Part shown: positions 1 to 7,072 of the stretch, one piece after another
Numbering within the stretch: position 1 is the stretch's first letter
Layout of the letters: the number at the start of each line of letters is the position of its first letter
NCBI GenBank assembly: GCA_002709185.1
Contig: PAQB01000029.1
Coordinates: forward strand, 1 to 16,797
DNA from: Flavobacteriaceae bacterium
GTDB lineage: Bacteria; Bacteroidota; Bacteroidia; Flavobacteriales; Flavobacteriaceae
Length of the DNA: 16,797 bases
Direction: 5' to 3'
The notes under the pieces: generated by a model
Databases searched by the model: none
What the model saw: only the letters and a program-made list of their open reading frames with translations
What the model was told of the DNA's origin: nothing
Made by a program: the position numbers and the translations under genes

Positions 1-1
1 T

Positions 2-1969
2 CATATTCAATCATCTGGAAAGGGCGTCGTTAAACCAATTAATATTTTGGTTGCAATATTTTCTGAAAAAGAATCCTACTCTGTATTTTTACTTAACAAA
101 TATAAATTAACTCGATTAGATGTTGTTACGTATCTGTCTCATGGCCCTAAAGAAAAAGAAAATATTGAAACTGAAAATGAAATAAATACTGAAACCAGAA
201 AAAATGATCCATCAAATGAAAATGATTTTCTAATCAACCTAAATAATCTAGTAACAGATAATAAAATTGATAAAATTATTGGAAGAAAAAAAGAGATTGA
301 TAGGTTAATCCAAATTCTTTCAAGAAGAAATAAAAATAATCCTTTGCTTGTGGGAGAATCAGGCGTAGGTAAAACTGCAATAGCAGAAGGTCTTGCTTAT
401 TTAATTTCTAATAATAATGTCCCCTCCATAATTAAAAATACAATTGTGTATTCTTTGGATATAGCAGCATTAATTGCTGGTACTAAATATCGTGGTGATT
501 TTGAAAAACGATTAAAAGGTGTACTAAACTTTTTAGCCAAGCAAGATAACCCAATACTTTTTATAGATGAAATTCATACCATAATTGGAGCAGGTTCAGC
601 TTCTGGAGGATCTCTTGATGTATCAAACTTACTTAAACCTGCCCTTGGAAAAGGAGATATAAGATGTATTGGATCAACAACTTTTCAAGAATATAGAGGC
701 ATCTTTAATCAAAATCAGGCACTATCAAGAAGATTTCAAAAGATAGATGTTATTGAGCCTTCATTTGATGAATGTGAAGAAATATTAAATGGCATAAAAG
801 ATGTTTATGAAGATTATCATGATGTTTCTTACACAGACGAATCGATAAAATTAGCCATAGAACTTTCATCAAAGTACATAAATGATAGATTTCTTCCAGA
901 TAAGGCAATTGATGTAATTGATGAAACAGGCGCATTATTAAATATTAATAGGAAAAATAATAAAATTATAAAAGTTAAAAAAGATGATATAGAAATGACG
1001 ATTTCAAAAATAACAAAAATACCTGAGCAATCTATATCTAGAAATGACAAGAAAAGCCTAAAAAATATTGAAGAGAATTTAAAAAGAGTAATTTTTGGTC
1101 AGGACAAAGCCGTTGAAACACTTTCAAATGCAATCAAATTATCTAGAGTTGGTTTGCGCGACGATAACAAAACAATAGGCTCATTCTTATTTACTGGTCC
1201 CACAGGAGTTGGAAAGACTGAAATTTCTAAACAGTTATCTGAAATACTTGGTATTGATCTTTTAAGATTTGATATGAGTGAATATATGGAAAGACATACA
1301 GTATCTCGTTTAATTGGTGCTCCTCCAGGTTATGTTGGCTTTGATCAAGGAGGTTTATTAACTGAGGCGATAGTAAAATCACCTCATTGTGTCTTATTGC
1401 TTGATGAGATTGAGAAGGCACATCCAGATATTTTTAATATACTTCTTCAAGTTATGGATGCTGGTCAGTTAACTGATAATAATGGAAGAAAATCAGATTT
1501 TAGAAATGTAATTCTTATAATGACAACAAATATTGGTGCAGAACTATTAAGTAAAAGGAATATTGGTTTTTCTGAAAGTTCTAACGAATCAGATGCTATG
1601 AATTCTTTAAATAAATTATTTTCACCTGAATTTAGAAATAGATTAGACGAAACTATTCAATTTAATTATTTAGACAAGTCTGTTATTTATTCAATTGTTG
1701 ATAAATTTTTAACAAAACTTCAAGCGCAACTAGATAAAAGAAATGTTGAAATTGTCGTATCTAAAAAAGTTATAGATTGGATATCAGAAAACGGTTATGA
1801 CAAAGAAATGGGTGCGAGACCTATGGAAAGATTTATATCCCAGAATATTAAAAAACCACTAGTAGATAAATTATTATTTGGGAATTTAAAAAGTGGTGGT
1901 GTTATAAAGTTAGATATCGTGAAAGGACAATTAAAATTTAATGATACTAAGGCAAAAGTAAAAGTTTAG
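2..1969 (+). CDS. clpA: ATP-dependent Clp protease ATP-binding subunit ClpA (5' partial)
   Basis: ClpA is the AAA+ unfoldase that feeds substrates, including ClpS-delivered N-end-rule proteins, into the cytosolic ClpP protease. The reading frame is open from base 2, and the residues before the TTG at 47 (HIQSSGKGVVKPINI, then LVAIFSEKES) match the ClpA N-domain. The gene is therefore truncated by the window edge and does not start at 47. About 655 residues are visible and roughly 90-100 N-terminal residues are missing compared with the usual ~755. Seen: first Walker A GESGVGKT (bases 353-376), Walker B LFIDEIHT, second Walker A GPTGVGKT (1196-1219), Walker B LLLDEIEKAHPD, and an IGF loop (1562-1570) followed by the ClpA-typical FSPEFRNRLD. 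The IGF/IGL loop docks on ClpP. The C-terminal GYDKEMGARPMERFI block is also ClpA-like. It ends one base from the convergent infA, a gammaproteobacterial arrangement. ClpB is excluded by the IGF loop and the absence of the long middle coiled coil. Confidence 0.97.
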   Translation, partial: HIQSSGKGVVKPINILVAIFSEKESYSVFLLNKYKLTRLDVVTYLSHGPKEKENIETENEINTETRKNDPSNENDFLINLNNLVTDNKIDKIIGRKKEIDRLIQILSRRNKNNPLLVGESGVGKTAIAEGLAYLISNNNVPSIIKNTIVYSLDIAALIAGTKYRGDFEKRLKGVLNFLAKQDNPILFIDEIHTIIGAGSASGGSLDVSNLLKPALGKGDIRCIGSTTFQEYRGIFNQNQALSRRFQKIDVIEPSFDECEEILNGIKDVYEDYHDVSYTDESIKLAIELSSKYINDRFLPDKAIDVIDETGALLNINRKNNKIIKVKKDDIEMTISKITKIPEQSISRNDKKSLKNIEENLKRVIFGQDKAVETLSNAIKLSRVGLRDDNKTIGSFLFTGPTGVGKTEISKQLSEILGIDLLRFDMSEYMERHTVSRLIGAPPGYVGFDQGGLLTEAIVKSPHCVLLLDEIEKAHPDIFNILLQVMDAGQLTDNNGRKSDFRNVILIMTTNIGAELLSKRNIGFSESSNESDAMNSLNKLFSPEFRNRLDETIQFNYLDKSVIYSIVDKFLTKLQAQLDKRNVEIVVSKKVIDWISENGYDKEMGARPMERFISQNIKKPLVDKLLFGNLKSGGVIKLDIVKGQLKFNDTKAKVKV

Positions 1970-1970
1970 A

Positions 1971-2189
1971 TTATCTGCCTCTAAAAGTTATTCTTCCTAC
2001 TGTTAAATCGTATGGAGTCATTTCAACCTTTACCTTGTCCCCAGTAAGAATTCTTATGTAATGTTTTCTCATTTTTCCAGATATGTGAGCTGTTATGACA
2101 TGATCATTCTCAAGCTTGACTTTAAATTTAGTATTAGGAAGAGTTTCAATAACTTCTCCTTCAAATTCTAACTGATCTTCTTTTGACAT
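1971..2189 (-). CDS. infA: Translation initiation factor IF-1
   Basis: IF-1 binds the 30S A site during translation initiation. The 72-residue product is exactly the usual IF-1 length and is a single OB fold. The family blocks are present: [19 protein letters not shown], then [19 protein letters not shown], then a C-terminal [13 protein letters not shown]. The start begins [11 protein letters not shown], as in other IF-1 proteins. The gene is convergent with clpA with one base between the stop codons and no tRNA between them (E. coli has serW there). There is no Shine-Dalgarno before the ATG, but TAGAAT lies six bases upstream, so the message may be leaderless. Confidence 0.98.
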   Translation of the reverse strand: MSKEDQLEFEGEVIETLPNTKFKVKLENDHVITAHISGKMRKHYIRILTGDKVKVEMTPYDLTVGRITFRGR

Positions 2190-2195
2190 GAGTGT

Positions 2196-2201
2196 ATTCT
2201 A
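2196..2201 (-). promoter_or_regulatory. Candidate infA -10 box (leaderless start)
   Basis: Read on the minus strand, TAGAAT sits six bases before the infA ATG, where a -10 box would place transcription at or next to the start codon. No convincing -35 hexamer (AATAAC at 17-base spacing) and no ribosome binding site are seen. Confidence 0.35.
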
Positions 2202-2232
2202 CACCATAAGAATATCTTGTTATTACTTATCT

Positions 2233-2627
2233 TTATCTATTTTTAAATATTAAAATTAAAGAAATTGACTGAATTATGGCAATAATAATAAATACAAATA
2301 TATTTGCCGGTATTCCAAAGGGATTTGGTTCTTCTATACCTTCACCAATTGATACGCCACCATAGAGTGACATCGTAAATATTGCTGAAAAAAACCTAAC
2401 ACGATATATGAGTTAAGTAGTGCTGGTAATAATGAATAATTACTTACCCATAATAAATATAAACCTATTACAGCTATGAATATATTTGTTAATAATCGCC
2501 AAACCTCATGAACTCTTGAATGAGCATCCCAATCAGGATTTAGTAAATGTGTACTTCCAGTATCAACAATAAATGGAAGTATAGTACCTAATAATAAGCA
2601 AATTGTAGTTAAATACTTACTCATCAT
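2233..2627 (-). pseudogene. Small four-helix membrane protein, frameshifted in a homopolymer
   Basis: As it stands, the frame opened at 2627 gives 97 residues whose last 17 (after ...SYIVLGFF) look unlike a membrane protein. Adding one base to the seven-A run at 2388-2394 restores a continuous 131-residue protein ending at 2233. The recovered tail (SAIFTMSLYGGVSIGEG, a short PNPFGIPANIF loop, a final hydrophobic helix, then KNR) completes a four-helix inner-membrane protein. The N-terminal part has a helix, then a polar loop with HLLNPDWDAHSRVHEVW, then two helices. I do not recognise a named family or a function. The start overlaps the end of the upstream FAH-family gene by 11 bases (ATGATG at 2627/2624), implying translational coupling. 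The break could be a real inactivation, slippage-tolerant expression, or a sequencing or assembly error. Confidence 0.75.
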
Positions 2628-3522
2628 CTTTAGGCAATCTAGCTTTAAGAAATTCAGGTAAATAATCTGTGTTTGAATGGTTGTTAGTCTTTATACATTT
2701 GTTTTCTAGCGTGCCAATTCCTTCAATAGTTGTTTTTAAGATATCACCATCTTTTAGAAACTTACCCTGTGTTGCACCAACACCCTCCGGCGTACCTGTG
2801 AAAATAACATCACCAGTATTTAAAGTTATAAATTCAGATATGTAAGATACTAAATATGGAATATCAAAAATTAAATCGTCAGTAAGTGTCTCTTGTCTTA
2901 ATTCATCATTTACCCAACATTGGAGTTTTAATGACTCTTTATTATCAAATAAATCTGTTGAAACAATATATGGTCCTATAGGTCCAAAAGTGTCAAAAGA
3001 TTTACCTAGATTAAACTGTGGTGGTGTAGCATGAAATTGAACTGGTCTATCAGATATATCTTGTCCAACACATAAACCTGCAACATGATTCCATGCGTCT
3101 TCTTTGGATATATCTTTACCACCCTTACCAATAACGAAAACTAATTCAGCTTCATAATCAACCATATCACTTTTCATACATATATCTGATTTAGGGCCTG
3201 AGATACATGTTGAATGTTTTGTGAAAATCATAGGGAAGGGAGGTAACTCTAAATTAGCTTCTTCAGCATGTTTTTTATAATTTAAACCAACAGCAAAAAC
3301 ATTTCTTGGGATGACAGGCGGATCTAAATCAATATCATTTAAAGATCCAGATGGCTCAAATTCATTAAGTTTTGTGCTTAATATGCTCAACTTATCAGAT
3401 GATGCTAGTGCTTCTATTGAATTAGATGAAACTTCGCCATTCGATATTGTTTCTATATCAAAATAACTATTATCACTTATTAAAACAGCCTTTTTATTAA
3501 TACTTCCTAATTTATATCCCAT
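2617..3522 (-). CDS. Fumarylacetoacetate hydrolase (FAH) family protein
   Basis: FAH-family enzymes are metal-dependent C-C hydrolases, decarboxylases or isomerases acting on oxo-acids, often the last or next-to-last step of aromatic ring catabolism. The 301-residue protein has an N-terminal extension of about 70 residues and then the FAH core. Seen: NVFAVGLNYKKHAEEA (His85 and Glu87/88, the catalytic lid region), the metal ligands Glu124 and Glu126 in DYEAELVFVIGKGG, Asp155 in GQDISDR, the GKSFDTFGPIGP block (174-183), and GDVIFTGTPEGVG (237-249). The usual metal site appears complete. AAGGGGAAG (3528-3536 on the complement) is a clear Shine-Dalgarno for the ATG at 3522. It is transcribed away from the TonB receptor and overlaps the next membrane-protein gene. 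Likely substrates in this context are ring-cleavage products such as 2-oxo-dienoates or acylpyruvates. The exact reaction cannot be assigned. Confidence 0.93.
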   Translation of the reverse strand: MGYKLGSINKKAVLISDNSYFDIETISNGEVSSNSIEALASSDKLSILSTKLNEFEPSGSLNDIDLDPPVIPRNVFAVGLNYKKHAEEANLELPPFPMIFTKHSTCISGPKSDICMKSDMVDYEAELVFVIGKGGKDISKEDAWNHVAGLCVGQDISDRPVQFHATPPQFNLGKSFDTFGPIGPYIVSTDLFDNKESLKLQCWVNDELRQETLTDDLIFDIPYLVSYISEFITLNTGDVIFTGTPEGVGATQGKFLKDGDILKTTIEGIGTLENKCIKTNNHSNTDYLPEFLKARLPKDDE

Positions 3523-3548
3523 AACTACTTCCCCTTAGCATGATTACT

Positions 3549-3562
3549 TAGTCACTTGACTA
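3549..3562. promoter_or_regulatory. Putative TetR-type operator, TAGTC-N4-GACTA
   Basis: A perfect inverted repeat, TAGTC ACTT GACTA, lies just upstream of the FAH-family gene. On the minus strand it reads TAGTCAAGTGACTA and follows directly after a candidate -10 (TATATA at 3566-3571, with TTGCCC at 3590-3595 as -35, spacer 18). It would therefore cover the transcription start. Its first ten bases recur exactly at 11876-11885 in the other divergent control region of the island. Assignment to the TetR protein encoded at 9702-10295 is inference. Confidence 0.5.
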
Positions 3563-3668
3563 GTATATATATTTTAAAAATATTCGAAAGGGCAACGTTT
3601 TATACATTCATTTTTTATTAAGGTAGAAACAGAAACAAAATTCATTAATTTTTTTATAAAATACATAT

Positions 3669-3697
3669 TTGAAAAATATATATATTTTATTTAAACT
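3669..3697 (+). promoter_or_regulatory. Candidate promoter of the TonB receptor
   Basis: TTGAAA (3669-3674) and TAAACT (3692-3697) are separated by 17 bases, an acceptable sigma-70 pair, in the 215-base divergent region between the FAH-family gene and the receptor. Transcription would begin near 3704, inside the inverted repeat at 3702-3715. Confidence 0.4.
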
Positions 3698-3701
3698 AAA
3701 C

Positions 3702-3715
3702 TAACCAAACGGTTA
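3702..3715. promoter_or_regulatory. Putative operator, TAACC-N4-GGTTA
   Basis: An inverted repeat, TAACC AAAC GGTTA, covers the predicted transcription start of the TonB receptor gene. The architecture (5-base arms, 4-base spacer) matches that of the site at 3549-3562, but the arm sequence differs, so it may be read by another repressor, possibly one outside the window. Position and symmetry are seen; function is inferred. Confidence 0.45.
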
Positions 3716-3737
3716 AAACTAATTCCTAGGGGGAAAT

Positions 3738-6125
3738 ATGTATAAATTATTACTTAAAACATCATTTGTTATATCTGTTTCATTTGTGTCTTTTTACGCT
3801 TTTTCACAAGAAAACAATTCTGGTATTGAAGAGGTTGTTGTTACCGCGGAGAAAAGAGAACAGAATCTTCAAGATGTACCATCTTCAATAACAGCGCTTT
3901 CTGATGCTGATATGGAAGCTGCTAATGTTCAAACTATATTTGATTTACAATCTTCTATACCAAGTTTAGTTGTTGGATCAGCTGGTGCTTCAAGACCATT
4001 TTTGTTCATAAGAGGTGTTGGCAGCAGAAAATTTGATCCAGGTACTGAAGGTGCAGTTGGTGTATTTGTCGATGAAATTTATAACACTAGATTCACAAAT
4101 CAAATGATGGATATTGTTGATCTAGAAAGAGTAGAGGTTTTAAAAGGACCTCAGGGTACTTTATACGGAAGAAATACTATTGGTGGAGCTATTGCTTTGT
4201 ATACAAAAAAACCCACACAAGAAACTGAAGGTAAAATTAAAGTTGGTTTTGGTAATGAAGGTTATAGAAAACTTGCTGCAACGTATTCTGGTGGGATAAC
4301 TGATAGCATGGTAGGAAGAATAACTTTCTCCTCTAAGGAAGATGATGGAAGTGCTACTGAAAAAACATCTGGTAAAAATAATGGCGGTGATAGTGATGCA
4401 TTAAGACTTTCTCTAATAAAAGAGATGGATAATGGTTCAGAATTATCTTTCACTTATCAAGATACTTCCTATGAAAGCAGCGCTCATCTAGCTGAGGCTA
4501 CATTAGAGTGTGGTCCAACTATTGATCCAAATGGATCTCCAAACTTTATGTCTGTTGCATACTTTAGAGTAGGAGCTGCTGCTAGCCAACTTGCAGCTGC
4601 AGGTATTAATCCTAATGATTGTTATTCAACAGGTCACTTATTGCCTTTCTTTCCAGCTGGACCAAGAGCGGGTCAAATCAATGCAGCTGTATTACCAGCA
4701 ATTGGTGCTGATATAGTCCAAAACATGATCCTAGCTGATATGGCTGATGGTCCAAGAGTTATAGATAATGATCATGTAGGCTTTAATAATATTGATACTC
4801 AGTTAGTGTCTCTTAAATATGTTACTGACTTATCTGACTCGTTAACACTTACAGGAATTTTTTCTACCAATGAGGTTGAAAATCAATCTAGTTTAGATTT
4901 TGATGCAACTGGAAGAAATTCAGTTGTTAATTATGTCAACGAGGAATCAGAGCAAACATCGACCGAAATAAGATTAAGTTATACCGGTGATAAATTTTAT
5001 TGGGTTGGTGGTATATATCTTTTGGATGATGATATTTATAGAAATGATAACTTTACTACTGATGCGCAATCTACATTTGGGATTGTTCAAATGATGCAAG
5101 CTATGGCTGGTATGTCGCCTGTAGCTGTTGATAATATGCAAACTTCTAACGCTAATGTAACTTCTGAAGCAATATACTGGCAGGGTACTTATGCAATTAA
5201 TGATAAATTAAATGCAACACTTGGTGTGAGAAAAAGTGATGACGAAAGTGATTATAGTATAGACGTAACTACTACATCACCTGGAATACCATTTGTTCAA
5301 GTGCCTGGTTCATGGTCAGAAGTATTAACATTTGGATCAACAGATCCTAAGTTTGTTCTTGATTATTCATTTAATGAAAATTCAATGGCCTATGTGTCTG
5401 TATCTTCTGGATATAAAAGCGGTGGTTTCTCATTTGCTACCTGGGCTGAAGCAGAATCTTTAGGCGGGTTTTCAGAAGAAGAATTAGATGCAACAGAAAT
5501 TGGATATAAGTTTAAGTCTTCTGATAACAGATTAGTTGCTAATTTAGCTTTTTATGAATACGACTATAAAGACCAACAACAACAAATAATTGTTGTTACG
5601 CCTTCTGGTTCTTTAGCTGGTAAAACTTTCAATGCAGGACAATCTGAAATGACTGGCTGGGAATTAGAAACTAAATATGCAATTACGGATAACGCTCAAA
5701 TAGACTTTAATTATTATTCAACAGATACGGAATTTAAGTCATTTGTAATTCCGCAAGCTAGACCTCCTTTAAGCTTTACTGGTAACAAAATGAACTATTC
5801 ACCTGAATCAGCATACAATGTTGCATTCACTACAGTGTCAGATGATGAATCTTCAATTTTAAGGATTGCATATTCATTTAAGGATGAATTCTTCATGGAT
5901 CCTAGTAATAGATATATCAGTCTTCAAGATAGATACGGTTTAACTAATATTAGTTATACAAAATATTTAACTGATGATTGGACAATAAAAGCATTTTGTA
6001 CAAACTGTACTGATGTCGTATACAAAACACAGGTTACTACATTTGCAGTGCCATATGGTGGTGGTGGTAGAAATTATTATGCAAATGGAAAAAGAATAGG
6101 GCTTGAGATTACACGTAGCTTTTAA
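3738..6125 (+). CDS. TonB-dependent outer-membrane receptor
   Basis: This 795-residue protein is an outer-membrane active transporter driven by TonB-ExbBD. Seen in order: a signal peptide (about residues 1-23, cleavage near AFS-QE), a TonB box region (EEVVVTAEKREQ, 31-42), a plug domain (about 44-160) with the hallmark RVEVLKGPQGTLYGRNTIGG (131-150), then a 22-strand-type barrel rich in alternating aromatic strands and ending in Phe (ITRSF), the usual outer-membrane insertion signal. The type resembles large TonB receptors for organic substrates rather than a recognisable siderophore or B12 receptor. Cysteines occur in one long loop (ECGPTID and NDCYST) and as a CTNC pair near the C-terminus, which may form disulfides. 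AGGGGG at 3728-3733 is the ribosome binding site. Context suggests uptake of the compound degraded by the neighbouring enzymes; the ligand is unknown. Confidence 0.96.
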   Translation: MYKLLLKTSFVISVSFVSFYAFSQENNSGIEEVVVTAEKREQNLQDVPSSITALSDADMEAANVQTIFDLQSSIPSLVVGSAGASRPFLFIRGVGSRKFDPGTEGAVGVFVDEIYNTRFTNQMMDIVDLERVEVLKGPQGTLYGRNTIGGAIALYTKKPTQETEGKIKVGFGNEGYRKLAATYSGGITDSMVGRITFSSKEDDGSATEKTSGKNNGGDSDALRLSLIKEMDNGSELSFTYQDTSYESSAHLAEATLECGPTIDPNGSPNFMSVAYFRVGAAASQLAAAGINPNDCYSTGHLLPFFPAGPRAGQINAAVLPAIGADIVQNMILADMADGPRVIDNDHVGFNNIDTQLVSLKYVTDLSDSLTLTGIFSTNEVENQSSLDFDATGRNSVVNYVNEESEQTSTEIRLSYTGDKFYWVGGIYLLDDDIYRNDNFTTDAQSTFGIVQMMQAMAGMSPVAVDNMQTSNANVTSEAIYWQGTYAINDKLNATLGVRKSDDESDYSIDVTTTSPGIPFVQVPGSWSEVLTFGSTDPKFVLDYSFNENSMAYVSVSSGYKSGGFSFATWAEAESLGGFSEEELDATEIGYKFKSSDNRLVANLAFYEYDYKDQQQQIIVVTPSGSLAGKTFNAGQSEMTGWELETKYAITDNAQIDFNYYSTDTEFKSFVIPQARPPLSFTGNKMNYSPESAYNVAFTTVSDDESSILRIAYSFKDEFFMDPSNRYISLQDRYGLTNISYTKYLTDDWTIKAFCTNCTDVVYKTQVTTFAVPYGGGGRNYYANGKRIGLEITRSF

Positions 6126-6132
6126 TTTTATG

Positions 6133-6152
6133 ACCCTCTCTCAGGAGAGGGT
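6133..6152 (+). terminator. Strong GC-rich hairpin after the TonB receptor
   Basis: ACCCTCTC, loop TCAG, GAGAGGGT forms a perfect 8-base-pair stem eight bases after the receptor stop codon. It is unusually GC-rich for this sequence. It is followed by TGTTATAT rather than a clean T run, so it may be an attenuator or mRNA-stabilising hairpin as well as a terminator separating the abundant receptor message from the downstream operon. Confidence 0.7.
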
Positions 6153-6155
6153 TGT

Positions 6156-6172
6156 TATATCTTCAAGATATA
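6156..6172. repeat. Perfect palindrome upstream of the GST-dioxygenase operon
   Basis: TATATCTTCAAGATATA has 8-base arms around a single C and is followed by CTTTTTAT. It could be a second, weaker terminator stem, or an operator, because it lies directly before TATAAT (6178-6183), a candidate -10 for the operon starting at 6211. The sequence does not decide between these. Confidence 0.5.
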
Positions 6173-6177
6173 CTTTT

Positions 6178-6183
6178 TATAAT
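6178..6183 (+). promoter_or_regulatory. Candidate -10 box for the GST-dioxygenase operon
   Basis: A perfect TATAAT lies 27 bases before the ATG at 6211. No good -35 is present at 17 bases; the palindrome at 6156-6172 fills that space, which would suit an activator or repressor. A second possible -10 (TATGAT, 6193-6198) exists. Confidence 0.35.
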
Positions 6184-6210
6184 TAATTTATTTATGATTA
6201 AATTTATTAG

Positions 6211-7062
6211 ATGAGTAACTACGTTTTATATGGATATGGTGAATCTGTTGCATCAAATGTTGTAAGACTAGCCTTATCAGAAAAACAAATATCATATGAC
6301 TATAAATTAGTATATCTGGAATCAAAGGGCGATCATCTTAAGGATGATTATAAGAAATTAAACCCCAAGACTCTTCTTCCAACGCTCACTGTCAATGAAA
6401 AGCCAATTACAGAGAGCATTAATATTATGAAATTTATTGATAATGAACATCCTGATCAAGGATCAATATTGTTTCCATCAAATCAAGACGAAGAATTTAA
6501 TAAATTATTAGATTATTTATTTCTTGACGACACAAAAGAATTAGGTGAAACATTTGGAACCACTGGAGGTGGCATTTCAGTGCCTGTTCTTGGTAAATTG
6601 TTGTGTAAAAGATCTTTTTTTTCAGTTTGCTATGATTATTTAAAAAATCATGGTGTCAGTAAAAGAAAACCTATTTTTGTTATGGTCAGAATGTTTGGTG
6701 GGCCGCCCCCAGGCTTATACAAGAAAATGATGTTCTTTTTAGCTAAACATCTTGTTTATACTGAAAATTATCTTAATCATGGGAAAACCTTTATATATGG
6801 TGAGGAATACTCAGCAGCTGATTGTCTTTTAACCCCGTTACTTCATAGAGTTCAGGAGATGAGATTTCATGGTGTTTTTGATGCTAATAATTTTCCTAAT
6901 TTATCTAAATATTGGGATACTATTTCAGAAAGACCAAGCTATAAAGAAGCTATTATTAATTATGAAACTGGTGAATGGAAAACAGAGATAGAAAAATTAT
7001 ACGGTGATGGACCTAATTCGTATAATGATTTATTGTGGTCTGAAATAGAAAAAATTAGATAG
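6211..7062 (+). CDS. Glutathione S-transferase family protein (first copy)
   Basis: A 283-residue cytosolic GST-fold protein, longer than the usual 200-220. The N-terminal thioredoxin-like domain runs to about residue 80 with YGYGESVASNVVRLAL (candidate catalytic Ser12 or Ser15), the cis-proline block NPKTLLPTLTVNEK (Pro57) and the glutathione-binding TES (Glu68-Ser69). The C-terminal helical domain ends with the typical YSAADCLLTPLLHRV and FPNLSKYWDTISERPSYKEA. An insert of about 50 residues between the domains (ETFGTTGGGISVPV through RMFGGPPPG) is unusual. It leads a tight operon with an extradiol dioxygenase and a nitroreductase. Possible jobs are isomerisation of a ring-cleavage product, as maleylacetoacetate or maleylpyruvate isomerases do, or ether or halogen removal by glutathione. 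Reaction not assignable from sequence. It is not closely similar to the second GST at 8841-9695. Confidence 0.88.
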   Translation: MSNYVLYGYGESVASNVVRLALSEKQISYDYKLVYLESKGDHLKDDYKKLNPKTLLPTLTVNEKPITESINIMKFIDNEHPDQGSILFPSNQDEEFNKLLDYLFLDDTKELGETFGTTGGGISVPVLGKLLCKRSFFSVCYDYLKNHGVSKRKPIFVMVRMFGGPPPGLYKKMMFFLAKHLVYTENYLNHGKTFIYGEEYSAADCLLTPLLHRVQEMRFHGVFDANNFPNLSKYWDTISERPSYKEAIINYETGEWKTEIEKLYGDGPNSYNDLLWSEIEKIR

Positions 7063-7065
7063 GAG
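7061..7065 (+). promoter_or_regulatory. Ribosome binding site of the dioxygenase
   Basis: AGGAG overlaps the GST stop codon and lies seven bases before the ATG at 7073. It selects that ATG over the nearby ATG at 7069, whose frame closes after seven codons. Confidence 0.75.
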
Positions 7066-7072
7066 AATATGT

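Noticed and set aside
47..49. TTG as the start of the clpA frame
   Set aside because: The frame is open upstream to base 2 and those codons match the ClpA N-domain, so the gene is cut by the window edge.
750..1421. Minus-strand open frames opposite clpA
   Set aside because: All are shadows of the AAA+ domain coding sequence, with no ribosome binding sites or recognisable domains.
2195..2214. Inverted repeat TATTCT...AGAATA upstream of infA
   Set aside because: Six AT-rich bases with an 8-base loop are expected by chance in this composition, and it is not placed as a terminator.
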